64,000 nt of DNA from positions 930,001 to 994,000 of the forward strand of contig NZ_CP172558.1 in NCBI RefSeq assembly GCF_046530675.1, in the 5' to 3' direction. This DNA is from Chitinibacter sp046530675 (GTDB lineage: Bacteria; Pseudomonadota; Gammaproteobacteria; Burkholderiales; Chitinibacteraceae). The translations under genes were made by a program, and so were the position numbers. This document shows positions 25,211 to 34,016 of the stretch, piece by piece. Under the pieces are notes generated by a model. The model was given only the letters and a program-made list of their open reading frames with translations, did not search any database and was not told where the DNA came from. Numbering within the stretch: position 1 is the stretch's first letter; each line of letters starts with the position of its first letter.

Positions 25211-26148
25211 TTCCTTTCGATCGCATCGATGAATAATCCCGCGACATTAATCCCCGATTGCGCGGTGATTTCCTGAAAGCACGTCGGGCTAGTGACGTTG
25301 ACTTCGGTCAGATTGTCGCCAATCACGTCAAGGCCAACGAGCAGCAGACCTTGCGCTGCCAGTTGCGGGCCGAGCGCTTCGGCGATTTCGCGGTCACGCG
25401 CAGTCAGTGGTCGTGCGACCCCCGAGCCACCCGCAGCCAGATTACCTCGCGTTTCGCCCTGTTGCGGAATTCGTGCCAGACACCAGTCAACCGGCACACC
25501 GTCGATCAGCAGAATGCGTTTATCGCCGTCTTTAATGGCAGGCAGATACTTTTGCGCCATCACCGGCTTCTCGCCATTCTGGCTCAGCATCTCGAGTATG
25601 CTTCCCAAGTTAGCGTCGTTATTGGTAATGCGGAAGATACCCACCCCACCCATGCCGTCGAGCGGCTTAACGATGACATCGTCGTGCTCGCTCACAAAGG
25701 CGCGAAGATCGGCGATACTCTGGCTGACCATTGTCGGCGCAATAAATTGTTCAAACTGGAAAATCGCCAGTTTTTCATTGAAATCGCGTAGCGCCTGACC
25801 GCGATTAAAAACGCGCGCACCTTGCGCTTCGGCCAGGCTGAACAGCTGCGTCGCATACAGATATTGCTGATCGAAAGGCGGATCCTTGCGCATGATCACC
25901 GCATCGACATCGCGCAAGGCGATGATTTCCTCGCCAACGATGCGATACCAGTCATGGCCGGACTGGGTGTCGGTCAGGACGACGACTTGCGCTTGAGCCT
26001 CAACGATGCCGTTTTTCAACCGTAAATCGCTGCTCAGACACGCCAGAATCTGATGCCCACGGCTTGCCGCCTCACGCATCATCGCATAGGTCGAGTCTTT
26101 ATAAATCTTGAAGCCCGCCAGCGGGTCGGCAACGACCAGAATGCGCAT
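25201..26148 (-). CDS. gshB: glutathione synthetase
   Basis: It joins glycine to gamma-glutamylcysteine using ATP. The 315-residue ATP-grasp protein starts MRILVVADPLAGFKIYKDST, has DVIVKPLDGMGGVGIFRI (the Gly-rich ATP loop, about 155) and ends with DVIGDNLTEVNVTSPTCFQEI, the metal-binding end of the family. It is in an operon order gshA, SMR exporter, gshB, apbE on the minus strand. Confidence 0.97.
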   Translation of the reverse strand: MRILVVADPLAGFKIYKDSTYAMMREAASRGHQILACLSSDLRLKNGIVEAQAQVVVLTDTQSGHDWYRIVGEEIIALRDVDAVIMRKDPPFDQQYLYATQLFSLAEAQGARVFNRGQALRDFNEKLAIFQFEQFIAPTMVSQSIADLRAFVSEHDDVIVKPLDGMGGVGIFRITNNDANLGSILEMLSQNGEKPVMAQKYLPAIKDGDKRILLIDGVPVDWCLARIPQQGETRGNLAAGGSGVARPLTARDREIAEALGPQLAAQGLLLVGLDVIGDNLTEVNVTSPTCFQEITAQSGINVAGLFIDAIERKCV

Positions 26149-26158
26149 CGGAAATCCT

Positions 26159-26491
26159 TTATTCGGAAATTTTCAGTAAAACGACACCCGCGATGATCAG
26201 CGCTGCACCGGCAAAACGGCCTGCGCTGAGCACATCACCAAACCACAACACGCCGATGGCAAAAGTGCCTGCCGCACCGATACCGGTCCAGACCGCATAG
26301 GCCGTGCCGATGGCAATATGACGTTGCGCCAGCCACAACAATACGCCGCTCAGCCCCATGCAAACAATGGCAAAGCCAATCCACAAAGGTTTGTTCGCAG
26401 TGGTTTGCGACAGCTTGAACCCCAACGGCCAGCCTATTTCGAAAACGGCGGCGGCCAGCAGCGCGAGCCAGGCTTGCAACGAAACGCTCAT
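26159..26491 (-). CDS. small multidrug resistance (SMR) exporter, SugE/Gdx-like
   Basis: 110 residues in four helices: an N-terminal helix with the membrane Glu (LLAAAVFEIGWPLGFK), then TAYAVWTGIGAAGTFAIGV, which fits the SugE/Gdx branch (guanidinium exporters) better than EmrE. The start at 26491 overlaps the gshA stop by four bases (ATGA). A longer frame to 26581 reads through gshA and is not real. Substrate assignment is tentative. Confidence 0.85.
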   Translation of the reverse strand: MSVSLQAWLALLAAAVFEIGWPLGFKLSQTTANKPLWIGFAIVCMGLSGVLLWLAQRHIAIGTAYAVWTGIGAAGTFAIGVLWFGDVLSAGRFAGAALIIAGVVLLKISE

Positions 26492-27777
26492 TGAACGGCG
26501 TCCTGTTCCAGCTCCAGCGAAGCGGCCAGCAAGGCCAGCCTGGCGACGACGCCATAGGCGTAGAAACGATTCGCTTCGCAATCGGGCGAGCCGTCACAAT
26601 CGGGCGTCGTCAAAGGCGTGGCAAAAGCCAGCGGCTCAAAATGCATGCCGGGCGCATTCAGGTTTTCATCGATACCGCGGTCGGTGTGAACGCGGTAAAA
26701 ACCGCCAATCACGAAGCGATCAAGCATATAGACGACCGGCTCAGCAACGCCGTCATCAATGGTTTCAAAAGTCGGCACGCCTTCCTGAACGATGACGTCG
26801 TGCACTGCCATGCCTTCTTTGATCACCGACATTTTGTTGCGCTGCTTGCGATTGAGACCAACAAGCTCTGCGCCGGATTTGACGCTCATAATGCCCATGC
26901 CGTAAGTGCCGGCATTGGCTTTGACGATGACAAAAGGCGTTTGCGTAATGCCATATTCTGCGTATTTGACCGCGATTTTTGTGATCATTGCGTCAATCGT
27001 CGCGGCGAGCTTTTCCTCACCTTCGCGCGCATGAAAATCGAGTCCGTCAACGTGTTCGAAGTAGGGATTGACCAGCCACGGGTCGATATCGATCATTTGT
27101 GCAAAATCGGCCACCACACGGTCGTACGCGGCAAAGTGGCCCGTTTTTCTGCGAACTGCCCAGCCGGCATGCAGCGGCGGTAATAGTGTTTGTTCGATGT
27201 TTTGCAAAATGGCTGGAATGCCGCCCGACAAGTCGTTATTGAGCAAAACGACGCAAGGGTCGAACTCGCTCAGATCAGTCCCCAGCCCGACGCGGTTACC
27301 TTTGCGAATCACCGGTTCTTGCGTCATCTGGCTGCCATCAGGCAGATCAAGCACGGTCGCAGCGGTGATGTCCGGATTGAGCGTACCGATACGCACGACC
27401 ATACCGGCCTGACGCAGGATTTTGGCCAGAGCAGCGACGTTTTGCAGGTAGAACAGATTGCGCGTGTGGTTTTCCGGAATCAGTAAGATCCGGCGTGCAT
27501 CCGGACAATAACCTTCCAGCGCCATCATCGCCGCTTGCACCGCGAGCGGGTGAAATTCGGGGTTCAGATTGTTAAACCCGCCGGGAAACAGATTCATATC
27601 GACGGGTGCGAGCTTGTAACCGGCGTTGCGCAAATCGACCGAGCCATAAAATGGCGGCGTGTGTTCCTGCCATTGATTGCGGAACCAGTGTTCGATTTCC
27701 GGCTGGGCCGCCAGAATTTTGCGTTCAAGTTCAAGCAGAGGGCCGGTAAGGGCTGTAGTCAGATGCGGCACGCTCAT
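26488..27777 (-). CDS. gshA: glutamate-cysteine ligase, betaproteobacterial ATP-grasp type
   Basis: It makes gamma-glutamylcysteine, the first step of glutathione synthesis. The 429-residue protein is of the alternative gshA family of betaproteobacteria (not the E. coli type): NPEFHPLAVQAAMMALEGY, VIVKANAGTYGMGIMSVKSG and MLDRFVIGGFYRVHTD are seen. It is first in the gshA-SMR-gshB-apbE operon. The placement of an exporter between the two glutathione genes is notable. Confidence 0.95.
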   Translation of the reverse strand: MSVPHLTTALTGPLLELERKILAAQPEIEHWFRNQWQEHTPPFYGSVDLRNAGYKLAPVDMNLFPGGFNNLNPEFHPLAVQAAMMALEGYCPDARRILLIPENHTRNLFYLQNVAALAKILRQAGMVVRIGTLNPDITAATVLDLPDGSQMTQEPVIRKGNRVGLGTDLSEFDPCVVLLNNDLSGGIPAILQNIEQTLLPPLHAGWAVRRKTGHFAAYDRVVADFAQMIDIDPWLVNPYFEHVDGLDFHAREGEEKLAATIDAMITKIAVKYAEYGITQTPFVIVKANAGTYGMGIMSVKSGAELVGLNRKQRNKMSVIKEGMAVHDVIVQEGVPTFETIDDGVAEPVVYMLDRFVIGGFYRVHTDRGIDENLNAPGMHFEPLAFATPLTTPDCDGSPDCEANRFYAYGVVARLALLAASLELEQDAVQ

Positions 27778-27860
27778 GGAAGGCGGCTCCAGCAGAAAAT
27801 AAGTATCCGGTTAAATATGGCGGCAAGCGAGCCGAATTCAAGACGGGGCAAGGAGACAAT

Positions 27861-27920
27861 ATACATCAGCCATGTATATGACTACAGGCAACACATAAAT
27901 TGAGTGTGATGAATATACCC
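27861..27920 (-). repeat. fixed-spacing element, copy R6
   Basis: On the minus strand GGGTAT starts at 27920, ATAC at 27877 (43 bases on) and GTAT at 27864 (13 on). It begins 3 bases past the stop of the TPR gene, in the same sense. Confidence 0.8.
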
Positions 27921-27923
27921 TTG

Positions 27924-28952
27924 CTACCCAGGCAGATATTGCCGGATATTGCTCAAATCAATCGCCGGAATATTCCATGATGCGGTATTTTCTTCGTGCA
28001 AGGCCTCAAGCTGGCGACCGTAATAAGCCACACCACTGTCATCATTGAGTGCCGCACAGTAACTGGCCGCCTGTGCATTGAGCTTGGTTTCGACATGGCG
28101 CAATCCGTCCTGCTGCGCCAGATGGATGCCGCGTTCGACAATTTCGCGCGCCATTTGTGGCGAGCCTTGTAAAAAGCGGATTTCGGCCAGCATGCCCATC
28201 AGATTGCATTCAGCCCAGTGCGAAGGCGTTTCCTGCATCGATTCAAGGCACTCTTCGAAATACATTTCAGCGCGTGCCAGCTCATGCTGTTTGAGGTAAA
28301 TCGTTCCCAGATGCAGCAGTGACTCGGACACATAATGACCAAATTGATGCTCACGACTCAGCTCGGTCGTTTGCTGCAAAATCCGGATTGCTTCGTCAAT
28401 TTCACCGGCATTAAACAAATCCCAACCCAGACTGAGCAGCGCTTTGACATGAATCAGCGCATCGGGATGCAACTGCAATAATTGCAAGGCAGCACGGTGA
28501 AATTCAACCGCCTGAAGATGTTCACTGTAAGCACTACACACATGACCCAAGCCGATCAGCGCCAATACATGGGCTCGACCACAATGGCGCAATTGGCGGC
28601 AAACCTCGATGCACTGCTTCCAGTACGCCAGCGATTCGACATACAGACCGCCGCTATAACGATCACGACCCAGCATTTCCAGCACCTGGGTCGACAATTG
28701 TTTAAAGTCGTTTTCTTCGCAAATTTGCAAAGCATTAGGCAGCAATTGGCAATCGTCGAGCCGCACGCCCAGTTGATTGCGGATAATCGCCAGAAAAACG
28801 CTGGCCTGTACCTGCGTTTGCAAATCCCGACAGGCGATGCTGTCAGCCAGCAACGCTTCCCCTTCGTGCAGCATTTCAGATGGTGCAACGTATAGAAGGC
28901 GCTGGATATGCGCAATCCGTTCTGCGGCATTGGGGGCTACGTTGCTATTCAT
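27924..28952 (-). CDS. TPR-repeat protein, unknown
   Basis: The 342 residues form a continuous array of helical pairs of TPR type (for example FHRAALQLLQLHPDALIHVK, GEIDEAIRILQQTTELSREH, HELARAEMYFEECLESMQET). No signal peptide or enzymatic domain is seen; it may be a scaffold. Its style resembles the TPR part of the kinase at 18047-20473, which suggests a shared origin. Confidence 0.75.
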   Translation of the reverse strand: MNSNVAPNAAERIAHIQRLLYVAPSEMLHEGEALLADSIACRDLQTQVQASVFLAIIRNQLGVRLDDCQLLPNALQICEENDFKQLSTQVLEMLGRDRYSGGLYVESLAYWKQCIEVCRQLRHCGRAHVLALIGLGHVCSAYSEHLQAVEFHRAALQLLQLHPDALIHVKALLSLGWDLFNAGEIDEAIRILQQTTELSREHQFGHYVSESLLHLGTIYLKQHELARAEMYFEECLESMQETPSHWAECNLMGMLAEIRFLQGSPQMAREIVERGIHLAQQDGLRHVETKLNAQAASYCAALNDDSGVAYYGRQLEALHEENTASWNIPAIDLSNIRQYLPG

Positions 28953-29007
28953 TGACTAAAAACTCGAAATATTTTTGCCCAGCTTAGTTGATCGGCAGCC
29001 TTTGCAC

Positions 29008-29041
29008 TAGGCTCTGTTGACGTGTGATTAGTTTTTACGCA
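29008..29041. repeat. short repeat shared with 54525-54575, IS-end-like
   Basis: The sequence TAGGCTCTGTTGACG then TGTGATTAGTTTTTACGCA occurs here and, with two differences, on the opposite strand at 54541-54574. In the second copy it is flanked by an inverted CTCTGTTGACGCG. It could be the relic of an insertion-sequence end. Confidence 0.5.
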
Positions 29042-29106
29042 AGCCCGCCAACTTGTCGGGGCGCGAAGCCAAGCGAGAAACAGCTTAAGTAATCCGATAT
29101 GCCCAT

Positions 29107-30069
29107 TTACAACCAGCCTTTGCGCTTGAAAAACCAGTAGGGCGAGATGCCGGATAACACCATCAGCAGCAGCGCAGCAGGATAACCCCAGTTTTCGGAT
29201 AGCTCGGGCATGTGGGCAAAATTCATCCCGTAAATCGATGCCACCAGCGTCGGCGGCAGGAAAACCACGCTGGCAATCGAGAAGATTTTGATAATCTTAT
29301 TCTGCGCCAGATTAATCAAACCCATTACCGCGTCCATCAAGAAGTTAATCTTGTCGAACAAAAACGCGCTATGGTTATTCAGCGATTCCAGATCGCGCAA
29401 AATCTCGCGCAAATCGTTTTCCTGCGCGGCAGCGAGCTGGCGGCTACGCAATAGGAATGACAGCGCGCGGCGCGTATCCATCAGATCGAGCCGCACTTTA
29501 CCGTTGATGTCCTCGTGTCCGGCCAGCTCGGCCAGCGCCTGCCCCATCAGCTCGTCGGTCATTTCGGCACTATGATCGAGTACACGGCGGCTCACGCCGT
29601 CGAGTTTGGCGTAAATTTCTTCGAGCACGTCGGCGTCGTATTCAACCGCCGCGTCGTAAATCGCCAGTAAAATTTCCTGCGCGCTGGAAACAAAACCGGG
29701 CTGCACGCGTGCGCGCAATCTGAATAACCGGAATACCGCCAGTTCTTCCTGGCGAATGGTGAGCAAACGGCCTTCGTTAAGCAAAAACGATACGGTCACG
29801 TTGGTGTGCTCGTCTTCCGAATGTGAGAGGAAAAACGAGCTGATGTGCACGCCATTATCGTCAACATAACAACGCGCCGACTCTTCCAGGTCTTTCAGCT
29901 CTTCGTCTTCGGGCAGCTCCAGATGAAAAACCCGCTGCACCAATTCACGCTCTTCGTCGCTCGGATCAACCATATCGACCCACAACACTTCGGGACGCAA
30001 CAAATCTTCCGGCACCAGGGCAGGAACCTGAATCAGACGACCGGCAGAGAGCACAAAGGCATTGAGCAT
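29107..30069 (-). CDS. corA: CorA-family magnesium transporter
   Basis: The 320-residue product has a large acidic cytoplasmic N-terminal domain and two C-terminal helices with the signature YGMNFAHMPEL (GMN motif) followed by the last helix and a basic tail (FKRKGWL). It forms a pentameric divalent cation channel in this family. It lies divergent to a small membrane protein and then mgtE, another Mg2+ transporter. Confidence 0.95.
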   Translation of the reverse strand: MLNAFVLSAGRLIQVPALVPEDLLRPEVLWVDMVDPSDEERELVQRVFHLELPEDEELKDLEESARCYVDDNGVHISSFFLSHSEDEHTNVTVSFLLNEGRLLTIRQEELAVFRLFRLRARVQPGFVSSAQEILLAIYDAAVEYDADVLEEIYAKLDGVSRRVLDHSAEMTDELMGQALAELAGHEDINGKVRLDLMDTRRALSFLLRSRQLAAAQENDLREILRDLESLNNHSAFLFDKINFLMDAVMGLINLAQNKIIKIFSIASVVFLPPTLVASIYGMNFAHMPELSENWGYPAALLLMVLSGISPYWFFKRKGWL

Positions 30070-30227
30070 AATTAAGGCCCTGAAAAAACTGGCAAAGCTG
30101 CGCGCGGATTATACGGCAGCGGGCGCAAGATGGGGAAAACTCGCGGCCAAGGTGTAAAAGTACATCGCAAAGAGAATCCGCCGTGCGGATAATCAATGCA
30201 TTCGAACCGTTACCGGGGAGCGTCAAA

Positions 30228-30464
30228 ATGGCCAGCCCACCTATGACTTCCAACACCGACCTATCAGACTCCGTGCAAGGTAATCGCACGAATCGGTTCA
30301 GAGGTTTGAGTCTGCTCACTCTGGCTTTTGTCTCTCTGACAATCAGCTTCATTTGCTCAAGAAGCATTTTTCCACAAGTCAATGCGCCATTACTGGCAGA
30401 AGCGGCTGGAATCGCGGCAATTCCCTTGATGTTGCTTGCCGTGATCAAACTGGCCAACGATTAA
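30228..30464 (+). CDS. small two-helix membrane protein
   Basis: The product has 78 residues, with two hydrophobic segments (about 25-42 and 50-73). The start is placed at 30228 because GGGGAG lies 7 bases before; an upstream frame to 30183 has no such site. It sits between two magnesium transporter genes but nothing links it to them beyond position. Confidence 0.55.
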   Translation: MASPPMTSNTDLSDSVQGNRTNRFRGLSLLTLAFVSLTISFICSRSIFPQVNAPLLAEAAGIAAIPLMLLAVIKLAND

Positions 30465-30647
30465 ATCACGCCAGACCGGCAAAATCGCCGCACAATGGTG
30501 CGACCTTGCCAATGAGCAAGCATTGCGGCATTCGCCCGGCTCGGGTTCTGTTGAGGTTTGCTTGACGATCTGCAGCCAAACATCAACAGAGTCACAACTC
30601 CCGCGTACAATTCGCAGCTGAGCACATCGCCCTATCGAGCCGTTCCG

Positions 30648-32084
30648 ATGACCGTAATCAGCCGCAAACCGCAAGAAAGCCTGCAAGAAAGCTTGCAACA
30701 AGTGATCCGCCTGCTCGAGCGCCACAAGCTGGTCGAGAATATGGTGCACAAGCAGGAAGGCCCGAAACACGATCTGGTCGAGCAGCTGGTTCACCGGCAA
30801 AACCTGACCGAATTGCAAATGAAGCTGGCCGCGCTGCACCCGGCCGATATTGCGCACATTCTGGAAGCCTTGCCACCGGCGGATCGCCTGACGATCTGGG
30901 GCTTGGTCGATGCTGAAGACGACGGCGAGATTCTGCTCGAAGTCTCCGACGCGGTGCGCGAATCGCTGCTGGCCGATATGGCGCCGCACGAAATGGTCGC
31001 CGCCGCCGGGCAGCTCGATACCGACGAGCTGGCCGATCTGGTGCCCGATCTGCCACAAGCGGTGCAAAGCGAAGTTCTCGGCACGCTGGACGCAGAAGAC
31101 CGCGCCGAAGTGCAATCGGCAATGTCGTACACCGACGATCAGGTCGGTGCGCTGATGGATTTCGAGATGGTCACCATCCGCGCCGATGTGCGGCTGGAAG
31201 TGGTGTTGCGCTATTTGCGTCGCTTTGACGAGCTACCGACGCATACGGATAAATTGTTTGTGGTCGATGATGAAGAAATCATCAAGGGGGTATTGCCGCT
31301 CAACAAACTACTGGTGAGCGATCCAGAGCAATACGTGGGGGATGTAATGGCCGACGACGTCGTTATTTTCCAGCCCTTTGACGACGCAGGTGAAGCGGCA
31401 CAAGCCTTCGAGCGCTACGACCTGGTTTCTGCCCCCGTTGTCGACTCCAACCACAAAGTCATCGGCCGCATCACGGTTGATCAGATGGTCGACGTCATCC
31501 GCGAGGAATCCGAAGCCGAAGTCTTGTCGCTGGCCGGTTTGAAAGACGAAGACCTGTTTTCCAGCGTCGGCAAGGCCGTCAAAAACCGCTGGCCGTGGCT
31601 AGCGATCAATATCTGCACCGCCTTTATCGCCAGCCGAGTCATCGGCGTGTTTGAAGACACCATCGCCCATCTGGTCGCGCTCGCCGCGCTAATGCCGATT
31701 GTCTCTGGCATCGGCGGCAATACCGGCACACAAACGACCACGCTGATTATTCGCGGCTTGGCACTGGGGCAAATCACCACGTCGAACACGCGCATGCTAC
31801 TGCTCAAAGAGCTGGGCATCGCGCTGATTAACGGCGTGGTCTGGGGCGGCGTACTCGGCCTGATCGCGTGGGCGCTGTACGGCAAGTGGGATCTGGGGCT
31901 GGTGATGACCGCTGCAATGCTACTCAATATGATGGTCGCCGCACTCGTCGGCCTGTTTGTTCCGCTCACGATGCAAAAATTCGGCCGCGACCCGGCGTAT
32001 GGCTCGTCAGTAATGATCACCGCGCTGACCGACAGCCTGGGGTTCTTTATTTTCCTCGGGCTGGCGACGGTGTTTTTGATGTAA
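30648..32084 (+). CDS. mgtE: MgtE magnesium transporter
   Basis: The 478-residue product has an MgtE_N superhelix (about 30-130), two CBS domains (about 140-265: VVDDEEIIKGVLPLNKLL, ISAPVVD-like segments) and five helices (about 290-478) with PIVSGIGGNTGTQTTTLIIRGLALGQ, the ion-path signature. The ATG at 30648 is chosen over a TTG at 30558. The last 75 bases are present again at 35690-35764 with only synonymous changes, so the current 3' end may be recombinant. ACGTGCTAGCACGT, a perfect palindrome, follows the stop. Confidence 0.95.
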   Translation: MTVISRKPQESLQESLQQVIRLLERHKLVENMVHKQEGPKHDLVEQLVHRQNLTELQMKLAALHPADIAHILEALPPADRLTIWGLVDAEDDGEILLEVSDAVRESLLADMAPHEMVAAAGQLDTDELADLVPDLPQAVQSEVLGTLDAEDRAEVQSAMSYTDDQVGALMDFEMVTIRADVRLEVVLRYLRRFDELPTHTDKLFVVDDEEIIKGVLPLNKLLVSDPEQYVGDVMADDVVIFQPFDDAGEAAQAFERYDLVSAPVVDSNHKVIGRITVDQMVDVIREESEAEVLSLAGLKDEDLFSSVGKAVKNRWPWLAINICTAFIASRVIGVFEDTIAHLVALAALMPIVSGIGGNTGTQTTTLIIRGLALGQITTSNTRMLLLKELGIALINGVVWGGVLGLIAWALYGKWDLGLVMTAAMLLNMMVAALVGLFVPLTMQKFGRDPAYGSSVMITALTDSLGFFIFLGLATVFLM

Positions 32085-32129
32085 ACGTGCTAGCACGTCG
32101 CCACGGGCAATCCATTCTAATCAGTACAG

Positions 32130-32188
32130 GGGTATACCCACCAAAACCAATTAAGAAATAGTCTTTGGAGCAACACCATGGCGGGTAT
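32130..32188 (+). repeat. fixed-spacing element, copy R7
   Basis: GGGTAT at 32130, ACAC (one change from ATAC) at 32173, GTAT at 32185; spacings 43 and 12. It begins 46 bases past the mgtE stop in the same sense. Confidence 0.6.
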
Positions 32189-32317
32189 ATGTCTTGATGA
32201 TTGGTATGGGGCTTGAATTCCCGTGTAGCGAAAACCGCAGCAAGGAGAGAGACAAACAGTTTCATCGTTTGGCTCACGACGCGGCAAGGGCAGCGCGGAG
32301 CGCTTTGAGCCCGGGTC

Positions 32318-32380
32318 GCCTTCTTTTGCTTACTTTTCTTGGCGAAGCAAGAAAAGTGAGTGCCGCGGCGCACAGCCGCC
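32318..32380. repeat. REP-like hairpin repeat, copy 2
   Basis: CTTACTTTTCTTG (32329-32341) and CAAGAAAAGTGAG (32348-32360) pair around GCGAAG with one G-T type mismatch, followed by TGCCGCGGCGCACAGCCGCC, as in copy 1 at 325-388. The hairpin lies in the gene-free stretch between mgtE and kwaB. Confidence 0.75.
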
Positions 32381-32420
32381 AGTTCCTGCCTAATCACAAA
32401 TGACAGGCAAAAAAAACACC

Positions 32421-32502
32421 GTAGGGCGTGGTTAGCCGAAGGCGTGACCCGCCATTTGGCCAGAGAAGTCACAAATAACAATCAGCGCGGGTCATGACCC
32501 GC
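32421..32502. repeat. GTAGGGCG...ACCCGCC palindromic repeat pair
   Basis: A first palindromic unit at 32421-32453 (GTAGGGCGTGGTTAGCC then GGCGTGACCCGCC) and a second truncated unit at 32487-32502 (GCGGGTCATGACCCGC, perfect palindrome). Such units are common intergenic repeats in proteobacteria. They lie directly past the kwaB stop. Confidence 0.55.
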
Positions 32503-32511
32503 CCTGCAAGG

Positions 32512-33429
32512 CTACAGCTTTACAGCATTTGGTACGTCATATTTCGCGAGCGAGAGTTCGGAATATAACCGATGATCCAGTAACACTTGGATAATATCCC
32601 TAACCTTTTCCTTAGTTATATTTATCTTATCATTTTGGTCAAACTCAATACCCCAGCCATCTCGTTCATTAATCGCTTTAAGCCTCTCCATAAAATTTCT
32701 ATCTTTATAAAATCCTTTTTGCCTAATTGCAGACATTCTTCTTAATTGTATAGTATTTGTGCCGACATATTGTTGCAACTCTGCAAAGTTAGAGAAGACA
32801 TTCACAAACTCTGGCTCGGAAGTCATCTCACCAAAATCATCAGCATATGAAGCCTTAAACTGCAAAACGGACTCGAACTTCTCTTTACTTCTAATGAAAA
32901 TCCCTTCTTTATATGCATAGAAATCAAAGTTATTTCCAATATGGAAAATAGGCTCTTCGTTAACAACAAGTGTTTCATTAGCAAACATTGTCGGAATGAA
33001 TTTACTGCGCTTAGTGGCAGACCAATCGACTCCTGATTTTTTAACACAAAATAAAACATTACCACTCACAAACTCAATTTTAATAACAAAGCATACAGAC
33101 CTCATCAAATCTTTGCTATTTTCAATCCAGTGCTCTTCTGGAGGCTGATTTATTTCATCGATAAGAATGGGAAATGAAGTCTCCACTGTTGATATTGATA
33201 AAACAGAGTTATCATTCACTTGGGCAAGTGTGGTGTAATCCTCTTCTTCTATAATCAAATCCATCCCATCACTTGCAACATTCAAAAATCTGTCCGCCAA
33301 GTCTGGAGACAAACGAACAGAATTAGCAACATATGACTTCCCTACTTTTGCGCTTCGCTTCACAACCCACATTGAGACTGTTGCTTCATCATAAACTTCA
33401 TTTTTTAGTTCATTTAATAGTTCAAGCAT
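32512..33429 (-). CDS. kwaB: Kiwa anti-phage system protein KwaB (DUF4868)
   Basis: The 305-residue product fits the DUF4868/KwaB family in length, in the mid segment ANETLVVNEEPIFHIGNNFDFYAYKEGIFI and in FESVLQFKASYADDFGEM, as well as in being the second gene after a four-helix membrane protein. In Kiwa, KwaA is the membrane component that responds to phage attachment or membrane disturbance and KwaB is the cytoplasmic, DNA-binding effector. The start is at 33429, 3 bases after the kwaA stop. DNA is strikingly AT-rich against the neighbouring mgtE, a sign of transfer. The identification rests on recognition of family and gene order. Confidence 0.8.
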   Translation of the reverse strand: MLELLNELKNEVYDEATVSMWVVKRSAKVGKSYVANSVRLSPDLADRFLNVASDGMDLIIEEEDYTTLAQVNDNSVLSISTVETSFPILIDEINQPPEEHWIENSKDLMRSVCFVIKIEFVSGNVLFCVKKSGVDWSATKRSKFIPTMFANETLVVNEEPIFHIGNNFDFYAYKEGIFIRSKEKFESVLQFKASYADDFGEMTSEPEFVNVFSNFAELQQYVGTNTIQLRRMSAIRQKGFYKDRNFMERLKAINERDGWGIEFDQNDKINITKEKVRDIIQVLLDHRLYSELSLAKYDVPNAVKL

Positions 33430-33432
33430 ACA

Positions 33433-34008
33433 CTACCTATTATTAATCAAATAAAAATCTTGGACTTTATCGCTAGCAAACTCTTCATTTGCGCTCAATT
33501 TTATTCTTGATAAAATTCTGACCGTTCTTGTTTTGCCTGAAGTAATTACCTCAGCCTCATATAAGCTCCATCCTAAAACCAACAACAATGGATTCATTAG
33601 TATTTGCCCCGATTTATGAGTTATCAGGAACATCCAGAACAAAAACAATAAAAAACCTAATATTTTCCGTGGATCTGTTAAATCCAACCCCATAAAGGAG
33701 ACCACATAAGGAAAAACATAGTTAATAATGTCATTTGGGATTGCCTTTACAGAAACCACCTTAATTTTTATCTGATTCGTTGGCTTTCTCATAAATTGAC
33801 ACAACAAAGCAAAAGAGGCAAAGCACACAAAAAATGCTGCCAGCAAAAAGTTTGAATGTTCAACTATTGGCAAAACTAATTTAAGGCCGGGCTTCCAAAT
33901 GCCTAAACTGAAATATTCGTCTTTAATATCTTGAACTATTAAAATCAAACATAATGGCAAATATGAACCCAAGAAAACTACAAATGACCAGTAAATTCTA
34001 AATTTCAT
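33433..34008 (-). CDS. kwaA: Kiwa anti-phage system membrane protein KwaA
   Basis: The 191-residue product has about four or five hydrophobic segments (5-27, 52-73, 93-110, 115-131, 135-150). The core PNDIINYVFPYVVSFMGLDL followed by HKSGQILMNPLLLVLGWSLY is the pattern I associate with KwaA (N-D-I-x-x-Y-x-x-PY-x-x-S-F-M, then N-P-x-L). An AGGA site lies 6 bases before the ATG. It is AT-rich like kwaB and directly upstream of it. Its own upstream neighbour ends only 8 bases before. Confidence 0.8.
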   Translation of the reverse strand: MKFRIYWSFVVFLGSYLPLCLILIVQDIKDEYFSLGIWKPGLKLVLPIVEHSNFLLAAFFVCFASFALLCQFMRKPTNQIKIKVVSVKAIPNDIINYVFPYVVSFMGLDLTDPRKILGFLLFLFWMFLITHKSGQILMNPLLLVLGWSLYEAEVITSGKTRTVRILSRIKLSANEEFASDKVQDFYLINNR

Positions 34009-34016
34009 ATTAAATC

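Noticed and set aside
32047..32481. 144-codon minus frame after mgtE
   Set aside because: Reads through the REP-like hairpin (AAVRRGTHFSCFAKK), a typical spurious translation of this repeat.
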